DNA of 64,000 bases from Pleurostoma richardsiae (GCA_030052745.1 JANBVO010000047.1:186001-250000); one strand, 5' to 3'; counted from the first letter of the stretch, positions 20,930 to 33,246 are shown. The notes: generated from the sequence alone by a model not told the origin. Translations and numbers: made by a program.

Positions 20930-22807
20930 ACTGCCACGAGCCCTCTTGGTGTTGAAGACTGCTTGCTTTCGTCGCTCTCGTCTCTGCTGCAATTCCTTGA
21001 TAAAGGTCTCTCACACATGCACCTTTGCTAAGTACTACTTGCCACCACCTCGCTTGGTTCCGTGCTGCGTACACTTTTAATTTCCCGACACCGATAACGC
21101 TCGTTAGCTATCATGGTCGGTAAATCGATCGGGAAAACTGTCAAGTCTGCCCACTCGGCTCGGCCTGCAATCCCGAACAGCAAACCCTTTTATACCCCCC
21201 GGCCACTGTAAAGATAAGAGACAATACGGATTACTGATAGGATAACCTAACATGGGCCGACTATGAAAAGAAGCAGGCGCTGTGGGTGCTTGTGTACTTG
21301 GTCTATGACGGCAACCATCACGAAAAGACATGTCCCATTCGACAACTCAAAGCGGGGTGCTTCAGGTGTTTTCGATCGTATGCTAGCATGTTCGAAAGAC
21401 TTGATTTACAGAAAGAGGGATGAAGGACAGAAGATATCTGCAAGCTCGAAGTCTTGCGGGAGACAAGCGGTGCTTCTACTAGGCACTCGACAACCAAGCG
21501 AGATCGCTAGATACGACGAGAGTATGATGTCGCGGAGACGCAAGGCATCATTAAATACACATTAGCCAGGTTGAAATCCGTCTTACAAGTACGACTACTA
21601 CCATATCTTTATCAAACCAGCGATAAGAGCCCCTCTTCTCGTTACATGTAGATGTCTACAGTAGCTTAATTCCCTGTTTGAGATGACCTGACCTCGTTCA
21701 CCAGAGCTTATGCGCGTGAAGGGGATGCAAGAAGCTGTCAATTTAGCCATCGCTGAGTATGAAGTATCCAGGTCTCATTTCACCGTCAGCCTGCCTCTGC
21801 ATGCTATATCGGACACAGATGAGGCGGAGCGGTGCGCTATGGAAGCCTCCATATGAAGCAGCATAATTGGCGTTCAAAGAGAGAATATGTCGTGTATGAA
21901 CACTTCAGTGTGAGATGAAGGAGACTTCGGCTTGACGATATCGTACTTTGACTTCTGATTCTTGTTTGGAAGGGGTCAAGGAATGGCAGGTTATTCTTGA
22001 ACTTGTTCGCATTTCCGCCACAACACCTAGGAGCGAGACGACAAAGCAGACTTCATTGTCACAGACCAGTATATCCCGTTCGAGCAGAGGAGGATCGGTG
22101 GTGGCGGTAACATTGTAAGGCTTAAGATAGGCTCTCGGACGTCGAGTTCGAAATCCCCGAAGTCTTTGCCCTCGTTTCACGGTGGGCGATTGGCGGGAAA
22201 ATGACACGTAATTTACCTACCTACGGTAGGTAGTCACGCCGAAACGGCCTACGGGTGGGCTCCACGGAGTCTGTGCATCCGCCCCGTACTATTAATCTTC
22301 ACGCAAACAAGACCGGACGTCTCACGCTGTCCCCCCCCTGAATCCAATGCCATTCCCAGCACCCGGTTCTGCTCACCCGGTGATCTGAGCCTGCATGGAC
22401 CGATACCACACAAGCAGCGGCCTCTGTGCCGCCGGAACCGGAAACGGTATGGTTAGCCTGGCGAAACAAATCCAGGACCCGGGAAACACCTCGGCGGCAT
22501 CGATCCAGGACTGGCCCGCGGACTACATGTCTCGCCATCTTGGTCCGTTCAAGCCAGAAATACTCATGAGCCTTTAATTGCGGAGTCGAGACTGGGCCGG
22601 CCTCAGCGTCGTTCGATCGTAACTGTTCCTCTGAGGTGGCACTGCGCCCTCGGAGCGTCCCCTTCCCCTTCCGCCTGGTTTGGAGTGAGCTCGATTCACC
22701 GCAGAGCAGGTCCGCCAGGTTTATTTATATACCTTCGGCATGATCAGCCTCTGTCATGCTATCCTACCGCCCTCAGCGATCATCTGTCAGAGTCGACTCT
22801 GAAGAAC
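20930..22807. promoter_or_regulatory. Intergenic region upstream of the GH5 cellulase
   Basis: No gene is supported in 1.9 kb. A palindromic TACCTACCTACGGTAGGTAG cluster lies at about 22213-22232. A GGCTAA core, the known Xyr1/XlnR recognition word, is on the minus strand at 22453-22458. A TATA element (TTATTTATAT) lies at about 22721-22730, 78 bp before the cellulase ATG. Regulation by these sites is inferred only. Confidence 0.5.
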
Positions 22808-24051
22808 ATGAAGCCGTTCGTTCCCATCGGTTTATTTGTCAGTGGCGCCCTCGCGCAAAGCGGTGCTTGGGGCCAATGCGGCGGTCAGGGCTGGACTGGT
22901 CAAACTACGTGCGTTTCTGGCTATGTCTGCACCTATTCAAATCCCTGGTACAGTCAGTGTCTGCCCGGTACTGGCTCGACGACGGCGGCATCGACGAGTG
23001 CGGCTTCTTCGACATTTGTAACGTCAACAAAGACAAGCTCGTCAGCCACATCGACGTCCACAGGCAGCCCTTCGCTGGGCTGGAAGTGGTTCGGGGTTGA
23101 TGAGTCCTGTGCGGAGTTTGGCCAGAACAACATCCCCGGCACCTACGGCAAGGACTTCATCTTCCCATCCGAGTCTTCTATTTCAACCTTGATCTCTGCA
23201 AAGTACAACATTTTCCGTGTCCCCTTTTTGATGGAGAGGATGGTCCCTTCAACCTTGACCAGCAGCCTGGATGCTGCATATTTGGCCAACTACACGGCCA
23301 CCATCAACTACATAACCAACGCTGGCGCCTGGGCCGTCATTGACCCCCATAATTTCGGTCGCTACTACGGCAACGTCATCACTGACACCGCCGGCTTCCA
23401 GAGTTTCTGGACTCAACTCGCGGGCAACTTCAAGAGCGCCAATGTCATCTTTGATACCAACAATGAGTTCCACGACATGGATCAGACCCTGGTGTTCAAC
23501 CTCAACCAAGCCGCCATCAACGGCATCCGCGCCGCTGGCGCTACGAGCCAGTATATATTTGTCGAAGGTGAGATTTACAGCCCACCACTTCTTCCCTCTT
23601 GCTTGCTACTAACACTTTCCGTTATAAAGGTAATTCTTGGAGCGGTGCTTGGACTTGGAACGTCACGAACACAAACCTCGTGTCATTGTCCGATTCGGAA
23701 AACAAAATCATCTATGAGATGCATCAATACCTCGATTCCGATGGGTCTGGGACGTCGGACTCGTGCGTATCAAGCGATATCGGTGTCCAGCGCGTCTCAG
23801 GCGCTACAGCTTGGCTGAAGGCCAATGGCAAGCTGGGAGTTCTTGGCGAGTTTGCAGGCGGCGCCAACTCCGTCTGCCAGACAGCCGTTAAGGGCTTACT
23901 CGATCACCTCAAGTCCAACAGCGACGTGTGGACCGGTGCGCTCTGGTGGGCTGGCGGCCCCTGGTGGGGGGACTATATTTACAGTTTCGAGCCTCCGAGC
24001 GGCACCGCTTACACGTACTATAACTCTCTTTTACAGACTTACGCCCCTTGA
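22808..24051 (+). CDS. GH5 endoglucanase with N-terminal CBM1 (2 exons)
   Basis: Secreted endo-beta-1,4-glucanase. Exons 22808-23567 and 23630-24051 give 393 aa. A short signal peptide ([17 protein letters not shown]) is followed directly by a CBM1 cellulose-binding module at about residues 19-53, with Cys24, 35, 41 and 51 and aromatics W21, W29 and Y48. A Ser/Thr linker spans about 55-88. The GH5 domain, most like subfamily 5, follows with [20 protein letters not shown] and [12 protein letters not shown]. The acid/base is Glu220 in DTNNEF and the nucleophile Glu327 in LGEFAGG. The intron (GTGAGA...ATAAAG) splits the Gly codon of [11 protein letters not shown]. It resembles Trichoderma EG2/Cel5A in order and length. 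The next gene is also a secreted plant-wall enzyme. Confidence 0.96.
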
Positions 24052-25650
24052 GAGAAATGCGGGCGAAGGAAAGAGAATAGGGTAAGGAGGCAACGACTGG
24101 GCATTATCGACGATGGCTGAGAGAAACTTGACAACTCCGTTCTCTTACTTCGGTTCAATCTGATGTATATACTATGACTTTTCACGCTGTACATACTTCA
24201 CTGGCAGATATCTCTTGATCATCCAAACCCTGTAGAGTGTAAGCGTCTGGTACTGAGCATAGCTTAGACCAATGGCCTAGCGTAAGCTATGTGCGGTTGT
24301 AAAAGAGGGAAGAAAGAGTAAGTCAATACATCTAGCCTTCCTATGTCGATAGGAAAAGGGAACTTGTCCCGGCCTGTACGCGTTTCCCTCTCACCGACCC
24401 GTCATACTATCTCCTCCTTCCCCATTCCCCTTTCAGCTTTTGAATTCTTTATAGTCAACTGAAAGTCTTCATCAAGCGACTCGCCTACACCATCGATAAC
24501 ATAGAAAGGCTTGAAGCTCCCAGTCCAGAAATGGGACGGAAGCACTAGGACCCCCTCATAGCGGAGTAGCAAGGGGAACTCCCTGAGCGGCCGACACGGC
24601 GTAGTGTAGGCGGTATCTGTTACCCAAATATGTATTGTTTCCCAAACGCTTCACAATTTATCTCGGAGCACTGCCCTCTTCTCCAGCTCATCAGTGGCCC
24701 TCCACCGGAAGAGATCAAGACCGCAGGCACTAATTAAAATCCCGGTTCCTACTCGGCAGCTCCTTTCGGGGTAGAATACTCGGTCATTGTGGTTCGTGAG
24801 ATGCTCAGTCGAGAGCGGGGGTTGAGAGGACGGATATATCCAGACACTTGTCTTCGGCACCAAGAGGAAGGATTCGTGGGAATCGGTCCGCCGCACCGCG
24901 AAGAGTGGAGATGCCTAAAGCCTCCACTCGTCGCCCGCGTAGTTAGCCGTCCGTTTCAACACGACACTTCGCCCTCTAGCGTGGTCCACGGTCTGAAATC
25001 ACTCCCTTATAGGTACAGTACGAGCCAGCGGCAGGCTGCTGCCGTTGGTGGAAGTCGGCGGCGGCGAGTCCTCGTCTCGGAGGCACGCAATGCAATCCCC
25101 ATCTCTCCACTGTTGCGTGGACGCTACTCCGGCGAACTACCTACCTATTGACTGAGCATACAGTGGAGCGACCAGTAAGTGCCGGGGCGCACAAGAGCCT
25201 GGACAATGCCTAGCAAAGCTACCTGCACCCTTTGACGGCCCCCCTCCTCAGCAGGCCTCCGTGGAGAGCCGAGCGTAAGCCTAGAATGGCGGCTGAGCCG
25301 GGATTTGCGGTTCTGCATTGGCATGTGCCCACCAGCGGCCCCCTAATCAATCTGGAGGCGAAACAGCTATTGGTGGAGACGCGGAACCATCGACAGCCTG
25401 GATGTCGGACGATCCATCGACTCTCTTCGGCGAAACCTCGAGACACGCCATGCTGTCACCCCTTCCTCATCTAAATGGGTTTTCCCGTTGTTATGGTATC
25501 AGGGACACAAATTCTCCAGGGAGGGGCCAGAGGAGGGGGTGAATAAAAGGCTCTCGGCGCCAGTCGCCGTGATGGTCGGCCATGGCAGCTACTGCCCTTC
25601 TATGAAGCACCTGAATCCCCTGCTTGGATCATAGCTACCATCCCGCAGCC
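24052..25650. promoter_or_regulatory. Intergenic region between the two cell-wall-degrading enzyme genes
   Basis: Contains the 3' UTR of the cellulase and the promoter of the rhamnogalacturonase. A TATA-like GAATAAAAGG lies at 25541-25550, about 105 bp before the ATG. No other gene is seen. Confidence 0.5.
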
Positions 25651-27222
25651 ATGCCATCCTTCACACTCGTTCTCGCCTCTCTGCTGGCTGCCCTGCAGCC
25701 GCTCGTCGCAGCACAGCTCAGCGGCAGCGTCGGCCCCACGACCACGACCGCCGCCAAGGCGGCCAAGAAGGTCTGCAACATCATGAACTACGGTGGCACG
25801 GCGTCGGCGACGACGGACAACAGCGCCGCCATCACCTCGGCGTGGGCGGCCTGCAAGGGTGGCGGCGAGGTGTACATCCCCAGCGGCTCCTACGGCCTCA
25901 GCACCTGGGTCACCCTGACGGGCGGCACCGGCGTGTCCATCAACCTGGAGGGCATCATCTACCGCATGACCTCCGGCACGGCAGGGGGCAACATGTTCAT
26001 GATCGAACACACGACCGATTTCGAGCTCTTCAGCGCGAACTCCAAGGGCGCCATCCAGGGATACGGCTACCAGTTTCACACCAACGGCGAATACGGCCCG
26101 CGCATTCTGCGCCTGTACGAAGTTACCGACTTCAGCGTGCACGATCTCGCGCTAGTGGACTCTCCTGCCTTTCATTTGACCCTGGACACGTGCACCAACG
26201 GTGAGGTATACAACATGATCGTCCGCGGTGGCAACGAGGGCGGACTCGACGGGTATGTTCCCTTCCTCCTCCCTTCCCCGCAACCAACACAGCATGCTAA
26301 CGGATTGTCAAAAATCAAAAGCGTGGACGTCTTCTCTTCGAATTTGTGGCTGCACGATATAGAGGTTACGAACAAGGATGAGTGTGTGACCGTCAAGAGT
26401 CCGTCGAAGAATATCTTGATCGAATCCATCTTCTGCAACTGGTCGGGCGGCTGCGCGATCGGGTCGCTAGGTGCAGACACTTCCATCTCAGACGTCATCT
26501 ACAATCATGTGTACACACAGAACAGCAACCAGATGCTGATGATCAAGAGCAACGGCGGTAGCGGCGAGTTGTCCAACGCACAGTTCAACAACTTCATGGG
26601 CCACTCAAACGCCTACACTCTCGACATCGACGCTTTTTGGAGCAGCATGAGCGAGGCAGCCGGCGACGGCGTGCAGTACACCAACCTCTCCTTTAGCCAC
26701 TGGCATGGCACGTGTCTTAACGGCGTGCAGCGCGCTCCCCTCCGCGTACTGTGCCCCCCATCGGTGCCGTGCAAGCAGATTGATATCGAATCCTTCTACA
26801 TCTGGACCGAGGCCGGCTCGTCCGAGAGATACATCTGCGAGAACGCCTATGGCTCCGGGCCGTGTGTGCACACGGGCTCCTCCTACACGACTTATACCAG
26901 CACTGCTACCGTCTCGACTATGACGTGGGTTACCCCTGAACTCCCTCTGATCTGCTCTCTTCATCCGTCCTCCCTACTTCCGGCCCTCTCTTTCCTTTTC
27001 CTTTTCCTTTTCTTTTACCTCATTCATCTTCTGGAAGACGCTAGTCCTGCTCGTTGAATACTGATTGCCAGGTACTAACTCTGGGGACTCAGTGGCTACA
27101 GCTACACCACGATGCCGGGAGAGCTCAGTGCCGGTCTGGGCATCACCAAGTCGATCCCAATCCCACCGATCCCGACCACGTTTTATCCCGGCCTCAAGCC
27201 GTCGAAGGCTCTGCTCGGATAA
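25651..27222 (+). CDS. GH28 rhamnogalacturonase, secreted (3 exons)
   Basis: Secreted pectin-degrading enzyme expected to cleave the rhamnogalacturonan I backbone. Exons are 25651-26252, 26322-26924 and 27093-27222, giving 444 aa, the normal size. The signal peptide (MPSFTLVLASLLAALQPLVAA) precedes the mature start QLSGSVGP. Typical features in order are VCNIMNYGG, DNSAAITSAW, the right-handed beta-helix repeats, LYEVTDFSVHDLALVDSPAFH, VTNKDECVTVKSPSKNI and CNWSGGCAIGSLG. That set fits rhamnogalacturonases rather than plain polygalacturonases. The last exon supplies the conserved tail GYSYTTMP...FYPGLKPSKALLG. Intron 1 has a GCTAAC branch site; intron 2 (168 bp) is pyrimidine-rich with TACTAAC at about 27073. 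Tandem order with the cellulase suggests a small plant-biomass-degradation group. Confidence 0.94.
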
Positions 27223-27589
27223 ATGGCGCGATAAGGGCAGCAATGTGTCGCACCGCAGACCCGCTGCCTCAGTCGGCAACACCTCTTGTTTTCTTCAAAA
27301 GGGAATTGCATTCCCCCCCTCCCTCCCTCCCGACCATTCATGTGTATACTAAGCAAGGGAGGCAAGAGGACGGCAAGCATCAAAAGATCCAGCTGTCCTC
27401 CTGCTGGAGAAAATAAGAAGCGATTGTGACATACTTGCGTCCTGATTCCGCCGGTGTCTTCGGACCGCCACCAGAGCTCCAGCTCTGATAGAGGACCAAG
27501 TGTGGTTAGGGGCACACACAAACATGGACGACCACACCCCCCACGCACCTTACTGATACAAATTCACTCACCCGCCAACCGGCTCTAAT

Positions 27590-27905
27590 CTCGTACAAGG
27601 TCCCGACCGGCATTGAGCTGGTGCTGACCGAGATCGGTTCGGGCACCCTGCCCGAGCTGGACGACGGCCAGGTGCAGTACGCCTACGTGCCGGTAGAGCA
27701 CGCCCCCGAAGCCAAGAGTACCTAAGCGGGTTAACTTTGCCTTCGTAAGCTAGACCAGTAACGGCGTAAAAGTCATACCCGAGGTGCGCGCGAACATCAT
27801 GAGCAGTGAGTCCAGGAGGTGCTAGTCTACCATATAAAATAGGTCGAGGCGAGCGACCTGTCTGAACTCGGCGAGAATGTCGTTGTGGCCGAGTTATGGA
27901 AGGCC
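27590..27905 (+). pseudogene. Short coding-like remnant, family uncertain
   Basis: A GC-rich stretch with protein-like codon use reads YKVPTGIELVLTEIG, LPELDDGQVQYAYVPVEH and then a stop. Further on, in broken frames, it reads EVRANIMSS and SELGENVVVAELWKADRAD before another stop. No start, no continuous frame and no matching neighbour were found. The DGQVQYAYVPV segment faintly recalls the central strands of ADF-homology domains, but I would not assign it. It is most likely a decayed fragment of a duplicated host gene. Confidence 0.3.
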
Positions 27906-28618
27906 GACCGCGCTGATTGATTACAACGGTGGCCATGGCTGAGACAACCCGATCGAACGATGCTCAGTCTTTGAGTATGCACGAGACACCAACGATGGAA
28001 GTTTCTCGAAGAATTCGCGGTAACTTCGACTTTCCTAACCTTTCTATCCTAATGATCAAGTCAGGTAGTGTTTCGCATCTCTCTATCCCCATTTGCTCGC
28101 TCGGTGGAAAATTAACAGTGAGAAGGAGGCTACGTAGACACCGCCTCCACGTACCTCCTCGTAGCAAGGGTTACCTTGAGTTCAATACTGCCTTCGGATG
28201 GTAATCGACATGTCATCTCTTATTGTGCTGTGTCGCGAACGCTGCAACATGTCTTAGTTTGTCTGAAATGACTTGTGAGGTATAGACGTCCTCGTGGGTG
28301 TTTCACTAGTCTAGCAACGTGCAACTTGAAGGAGCCGAGTTTCGACTCTAGGTATTATTGAACTCAAGCGAGTGAAGCCGAAAATTGGCATTCCCTAAGT
28401 CATAGTTATATTCTCAGCGAGTGGCAGTTCTTTGGTCCACTAGAGAACATGATACCTTTGCCTGTTATCGTTCCTGACGGCAACCCGGCAGTGAGACTTC
28501 CGATCATATACAAGTTGACTTAAACACCACTTAACAAACTCTAGGCAGCGAACATAAGAGCCGCACCGATGCTTTGGGGGCTGACAAATATGTATTAATT
28601 ACTTCTTACGTTTGTCGA

Positions 28619-28890
28619 CTATCGGCATAGCAATTCATCCTGGCCAATCTGAATTTCGTAAAGCCACGGGCCTATCCCGATAACGCATATCACCTTGTCT
28701 CGGTAGATACGGTAATTACCACCCCTCCTACTGATGTCCAACACGGATAACAGGGCATCTGTGGGGTTATCGGGCAGTTCATGGCCTTGTAGAACTCGTA
28801 TTTCGTTCAACAATGCATAAGTTGTTGACCATGAACTGCTGCGTAGCAGGTCAATAAGCCTGCCGCTCTCCACGTCAGTGAAGACCGCTA
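28619..28890 (-). other. Possible orphan terminal exon
   Basis: On the minus strand an acceptor-like AATTAG at about 28890 is followed by an open, protein-like frame. It reads VFTDVESGRLIDLL, then NEIRVLQGHELPDNP, then VICVIGIGPWLYEIQ, with a stop at 28619. No partner exon or family was identified. It could be the tail of a decayed gene or chance. Confidence 0.25.
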
Positions 28891-28993
28891 ATTAATACCT
28901 TACGCACAGAAGCCTAGCAAATCCCGATAACTAGGAATACATGTGTACTTCTCACCACCCTTCCCCAGATTCATCACAGATGAAGCAGTTGGT

Positions 28994-31134
28994 CTACACT
29001 GAGCGAGAGGAACCCGGCGACTGCAGCTGGACCTCACTCACAAAAGAGTTGTACCAGGCCTCGAGGGCATCATCCATGCCTATAGTGTCGTCGTTGAAGA
29101 AGTCAATGACCTGACTCATGTAGCTCTCGAGCCCTTGGTTCTCGGACAGCAGCCAGGCGTGCTGTGGCCCGTTCAAGCCAACCTCGTCGGACGGATCCAT
29201 AGGGCTAACGAGAGACACTGCTGGCGCCGAAGAGAGGTCGGCATTATTCGCTCTCTGGGGGGATTTGAGGCCGTACACCTTGAGCCGCACACTCTGTAAC
29301 AGGTCTCTAAGCTTCAGCATGTTGGGGTCCTTCATGTGGTCAATGCATTGCTCCATGAGCTCGACGCACACAGAGATGTCGTTACCGTGAGTGTGGATTA
29401 CGCCTGCGCCCAAGGCAGCATTCTTATGGAACGCAGTCATGGCTTGCCTATATTGTGTCAGCGGACCACCCTATGGTAACATCTCAGAATTGTTCATGGA
29501 GGCATACCAGTCGCAGTATAATGCAGCAAGCCCAACCATTAGGATCGCATGCAGCGTGCGGAATGACCGACCAATCGCCCAGGCACCATATTCAGACTTG
29601 ATCTTAGACCACTGACGAACAGCGCTAGACGCTGCCCTCGAGCAGACTGTCACCATCTGATGCGACGGGATCATGAAGGTTGGCGACGGCCGGTTCAGCA
29701 GCAACAAGAGAAGACAGTACTCAACCTTCATCTCGTAGTACTCTCGAGAGCGCTTCATGCCAAGCAGGTCAACGTCTCTCTTCCACAGCTCCAGGTCCCT
29801 GTTGATGTCGTCGAACTGACTGCATATCTGCTGGAATGGAGTGAACAAAGCCTTGCCATCAGGTCCTCTGGCGATGTAGACTGATTCCAATATTCGGCCG
29901 CTGATCTGTCGCAGCCGTATCAGGCAGTTGAGCAGACCTACCCCGTGCTTATGGAACATCGGTGCTGCACGCGCCTCCGACTCCTCGAGGTGATCAATGC
30001 TTGCGGGCGAAGACTTGAGCGTGTGGATGGCATGGTCACGAATGGACAACACGCGGCCAGTGAGCACGGCGATCTGCCTCTCTAGGTTGTAGATGCACCA
30101 CCAAGTGCGATTGCGGATCTCGAGCTCTTCGGCACTGAAGCCCCAGTCGGCGTTGTGGCGATGCAGTCTGAGCTCGATAGCCACCGACATAGCGTACCGC
30201 GTCAGATGCCAGAGATCGCCCTGGAGACTCCGTATGCTCGAGGTCTGCATCCATATCGTAAGCAAGATCACAGCGTGGAGGCTTCGTATATCTCGCGGGG
30301 TGTCGCTGAAGCTCACGAAAATCCGGAGGCCTGTCTGGAAATACGCAGTCGGATCATTCACATCCAACATGCCCAGGTACTCCTTGCTTTCCGAGCATTG
30401 GGAAGAACCAAGAGCCATCATCATGAAAACCAAGAACTTCTGGTAGTCGCTGCATTTTCTGGGGTCTTGATAGATGCTGTGGATCGTTCTCCTGAGGAGC
30501 GGGAGCGGAAGAAACGGCCACCAGATGTGTACACGACTGATGTAGCTATAGAACAGGACTCGGGCGATGTTGCGCGGTGGCAAGGCAGCATTCCTCTCGG
30601 AGAAGTCTTGTTCTAAGCCGTTACCGTGGCAATTGGAGCCGGTCCGGGGCATCAGGCTTATGTGCTTAAAAAAGATTCTGGCGAAGGTTGACCCTACCGC
30701 ACTGCCGACTTCCATTATGCCAACGCCAGTCTTCTAGCACCCGAGTACGAGGTGACACACTTTGCTTCGGAGGCGGCTTACCATACTGGTACTCTGAGGC
30801 GATCAGCTCCACCAATGGCTAGAAGACCTACTTCATCGGCCTCCTTGCGGATCTCGTTCGTCAAGATTTGAGTCTCTGTCCCTTCCCGAACGGCATGGCT
30901 TGGATCTGGGCCGGCCGGGACGACGGGGGCCGCCGCAGATGAGGCACCGTTCTGCTTGATTGCTTCTGCCGTATATCCATGTCGCATTCTTCTAGCCGAA
31001 CCAGTCCCGGCAGCAGTCTCGACTCGCTTCCTGATTTCATCCCTTCTCCTCTCAATTTGTCCCGTTTCGTCAGCTTCTAGTTCACGCCGTGTTAAGGAAA
31101 CCCAGCGTTGACGAGGCCGGCCAACGCCGACCAT
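28994..31134 (-). CDS. Fungal-specific transcription factor-like protein lacking a visible zinc cluster (3 exons)
   Basis: Exons in transcription order are about 31134-30787, 30733-29508 and 29447-28994, giving about 675 aa. The body has the fungal_trans hallmarks: VGSAVGSTFARIFF, FYSYISRVHIWWPFLP, MSVAIELRLHRHNADWGFS and RNRTWWCIYNLERQIAVLTGR. Intron 2 is a 60-bp GTATGC...ATATAG intron with a CTGAC branch; it removes an in-frame TAG and rebuilds the Trp codon of YCDW|QAM. The junction of exons 1 and 2 is less certain, because donors GTATGG and GTACCA both keep frame. No CxxC...CxxC zinc cluster is found in exon 1 or upstream. The presumed ATG overlaps, on the opposite strand, the ATG of the neighbouring MFS gene, so the N-terminus may have been lost or replaced. 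Confidence 0.72.
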
Positions 31135-33246
31135 GGAGAAACACGATGACCCGCCGGAGACGTCTGGCATCCCACCCAGGCAGTCGTCAGAATACGGTCA
31201 AGTCATAGGCGACACCGAGCTGAGCAGGGCTCAGGCGCGACGTTTGTTACTCAAGGCTGATTTGATAATCATGCCATTGATCGTCGTGAGCATGACCTTG
31301 GCGTTCCTCGACAAGGTTGGTCGGTTATACAACGTCCAACAGCGAGCCGTGCATTTACATCTTCACTCAGACACACTTGCTAATGACAAAAATACGGATT
31401 CTAGAACGGTCTGGGCTACGCCGCTGTCTTCGGCCTCAAAGACGACACACAGCTCAGGGACCAGGAATATAGCTGGCTGGGCAGCATCTTCTACTTCGGG
31501 TATCTCGCTATGGAGCTCCCCACTCTCTGGCTCGTTGATCGGGTCCCTATCGGCAGATTCATTGGTGCGTGTCTTGTGCTGTGAGGGACGGCTCTTTGTC
31601 TTATGGCCGTGTGCCATAACTTCGGCGAGCTGGCTACGATCCGCTTCTTCCTTGTGTCTTTGAGGCTGCTCTGCTCCCGTGTATGCTGATCCTCAACTCG
31701 AAGTGGTATCGCCGGGAGGAACAACTCTTGCGCACCGCCTTCTGGTATAATACCTTCGCCGGTGTTTTCGGAGGTGTTCTTTCTTATGCTATCGGCAAGA
31801 TCAACGGGCCGCTTGCGACTTGGAAGGTCAGTTTGAATCTTCCGAACAGGGATGCGGTGTCCCTGGGCAGCCTGTGCCATGCTATGGTGCCCCATTCGCC
31901 GTTTCCTCGCTGATAGCTCGGGCGTCTAGTATATTTTTATCATCTACGGAGCCGTCGCAATCTTCGTTGGATTCATCGTGCTCGCTGCCTTGCTGGACTC
32001 TCCCTCCAACGCCTGGTTCTTCAACCAAGAAGAGCGAAAGCTCGCAGTGCTACGTCTAGCATCGAATCAGACAGGATTAGACGCGCATAAGGTGAGCCGG
32101 ATCATGATGATCTTTACACATACATCCGAGCCATCACTCATGTCTCGCCCCTTCTCCACCTACCAGCTACAAAGGCATCATCACTGCATCTGTCTACGTG
32201 CCTCATGCGGTGTTGTATCGAAATTCAGCTGGCACCAGATCCTCGAGACGTCATACGACCCCAAGTGCTACTGCATCTGGCTCTGTGTCTTCGGCTATGC
32301 CATCGCTAACGCCGAGATTACCAACTTCAACCCCCTCATTATCTCCGGGTACGGCTTCAGCCAGACGAAGACCGTTCTGATGGCCACCCCTCAAGCTGCT
32401 GTCGCCATGGTCGCCGGTACAGTGCTCACGAGCATCTCTCTCTTCGTGCCAAATGTGCGCTGCGCATTCTCGATTATAGCTTCCTTGATCGGCCTCGCCG
32501 GTGCCGTCATGGTCCATTCCCTGGACATCGCTGCTTCGAGAGACGCGTCACTGGCAGGAGTATATCTTATGGGATTCTACAATGTCCCGTGGGTGTTCAT
32601 GGTCAGCCTTTTGTCTTCCAATGTTGCTGGGGCTACAAAGAAGAGCTTCATGGCTGTTTCGGTGGCTGCCATCTATGGTACGAACCGCCCTTTCCGTCCT
32701 TATACCTCGGGCGTTGTGTGAGCCAGTAGAGAGGCTAATGCCCATAATGAATTGCTTTGATTGTAACTCAGCTGATTCGTGTACCTTCTTCTAGCTGTTG
32801 GTAACATTGTCGGCCCACAGTTGCTCCTCGCGAGCCAAGCACCTGCCTACCCTCTAGGCATCGGCGCCATGATGTTCGCATTTTCTTTCATGGCAGCCAG
32901 CAGCATTGTGTACTTCATTCTCTGCAAGATCGAGAACAAGTGGCGTGATAAGAAGTATGGGATCCCGGCGAACGGATCCAGGTTGGCCAAGAGGCAGATC
33001 GAGAGGACAAACCGACCTACAGAACAAGGACTTCAGGTATACTTTCTAGATGCTCGTATGACAAGAGATATCAAGGAGTGTGGGATGGTGGCAGAACGCT
33101 TCAATAATGTAGCTCTTGCGCCAGATATTTATCTTTGCTCGACAATTGCAGACGTGATAGATGACCGAGCTGTACCCCAGCACGTTGGTGCTCCCTTCCA
33201 AGACCGACCACCCTTCATTCAATTAACAGTCTCCCTCTGTCCGTAG
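31133..33246 (+). pseudogene. Inactivated MFS transporter, Dal5/ACS type (multi-exon)
   Basis: Head-to-head with the regulator at 28994-31134. Recognisable exons are 31133-31315 (LIIMPLIVVSMTLAFLDK), 31405 onward (NGLGYAAVFGLKDD, RDQEYSWLGSIFYFGYLA), then ILNSKWYRREEQ...NTFAGVFGGVLSYAIG, YIFIIYGAVAIFVGF, TNFNPLIISGYGFSQTKT and AVGNIVGPQLLL near the end. Intron donors GTTGGT, GTCAGT, GTGAGC and GTACGA are usable. After RFIGACLVL an in-frame TGA (about 31582-31584) replaces the Trp expected in the family. A one-base loss after IRFFL (about 31649) shifts the frame until VFEAALLPCM resumes in another. The exon border before SWHQILETSYDPK is also disturbed. These lesions suggest a recently dead host gene; sequencing error at two sites is the alternative. 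Confidence 0.75.

Larger units (their letters stand above)
27223..28993. other. Gene-poor stretch with coding remnants
   Basis: No intact gene is seen. It holds the remnant at 27590-27905 and a possible orphan exon at 28619-28890, both described separately, in otherwise featureless, partly AT-rich sequence. Confidence 0.4.

Noticed and set aside
29460-29480. In-frame TAG within the regulator at 28994-31134, suggesting a broken gene
   Set aside because: It lies inside a good 60-bp GTATGC...ATATAG intron with a CTGAC branch site, and removing it restores the frame.
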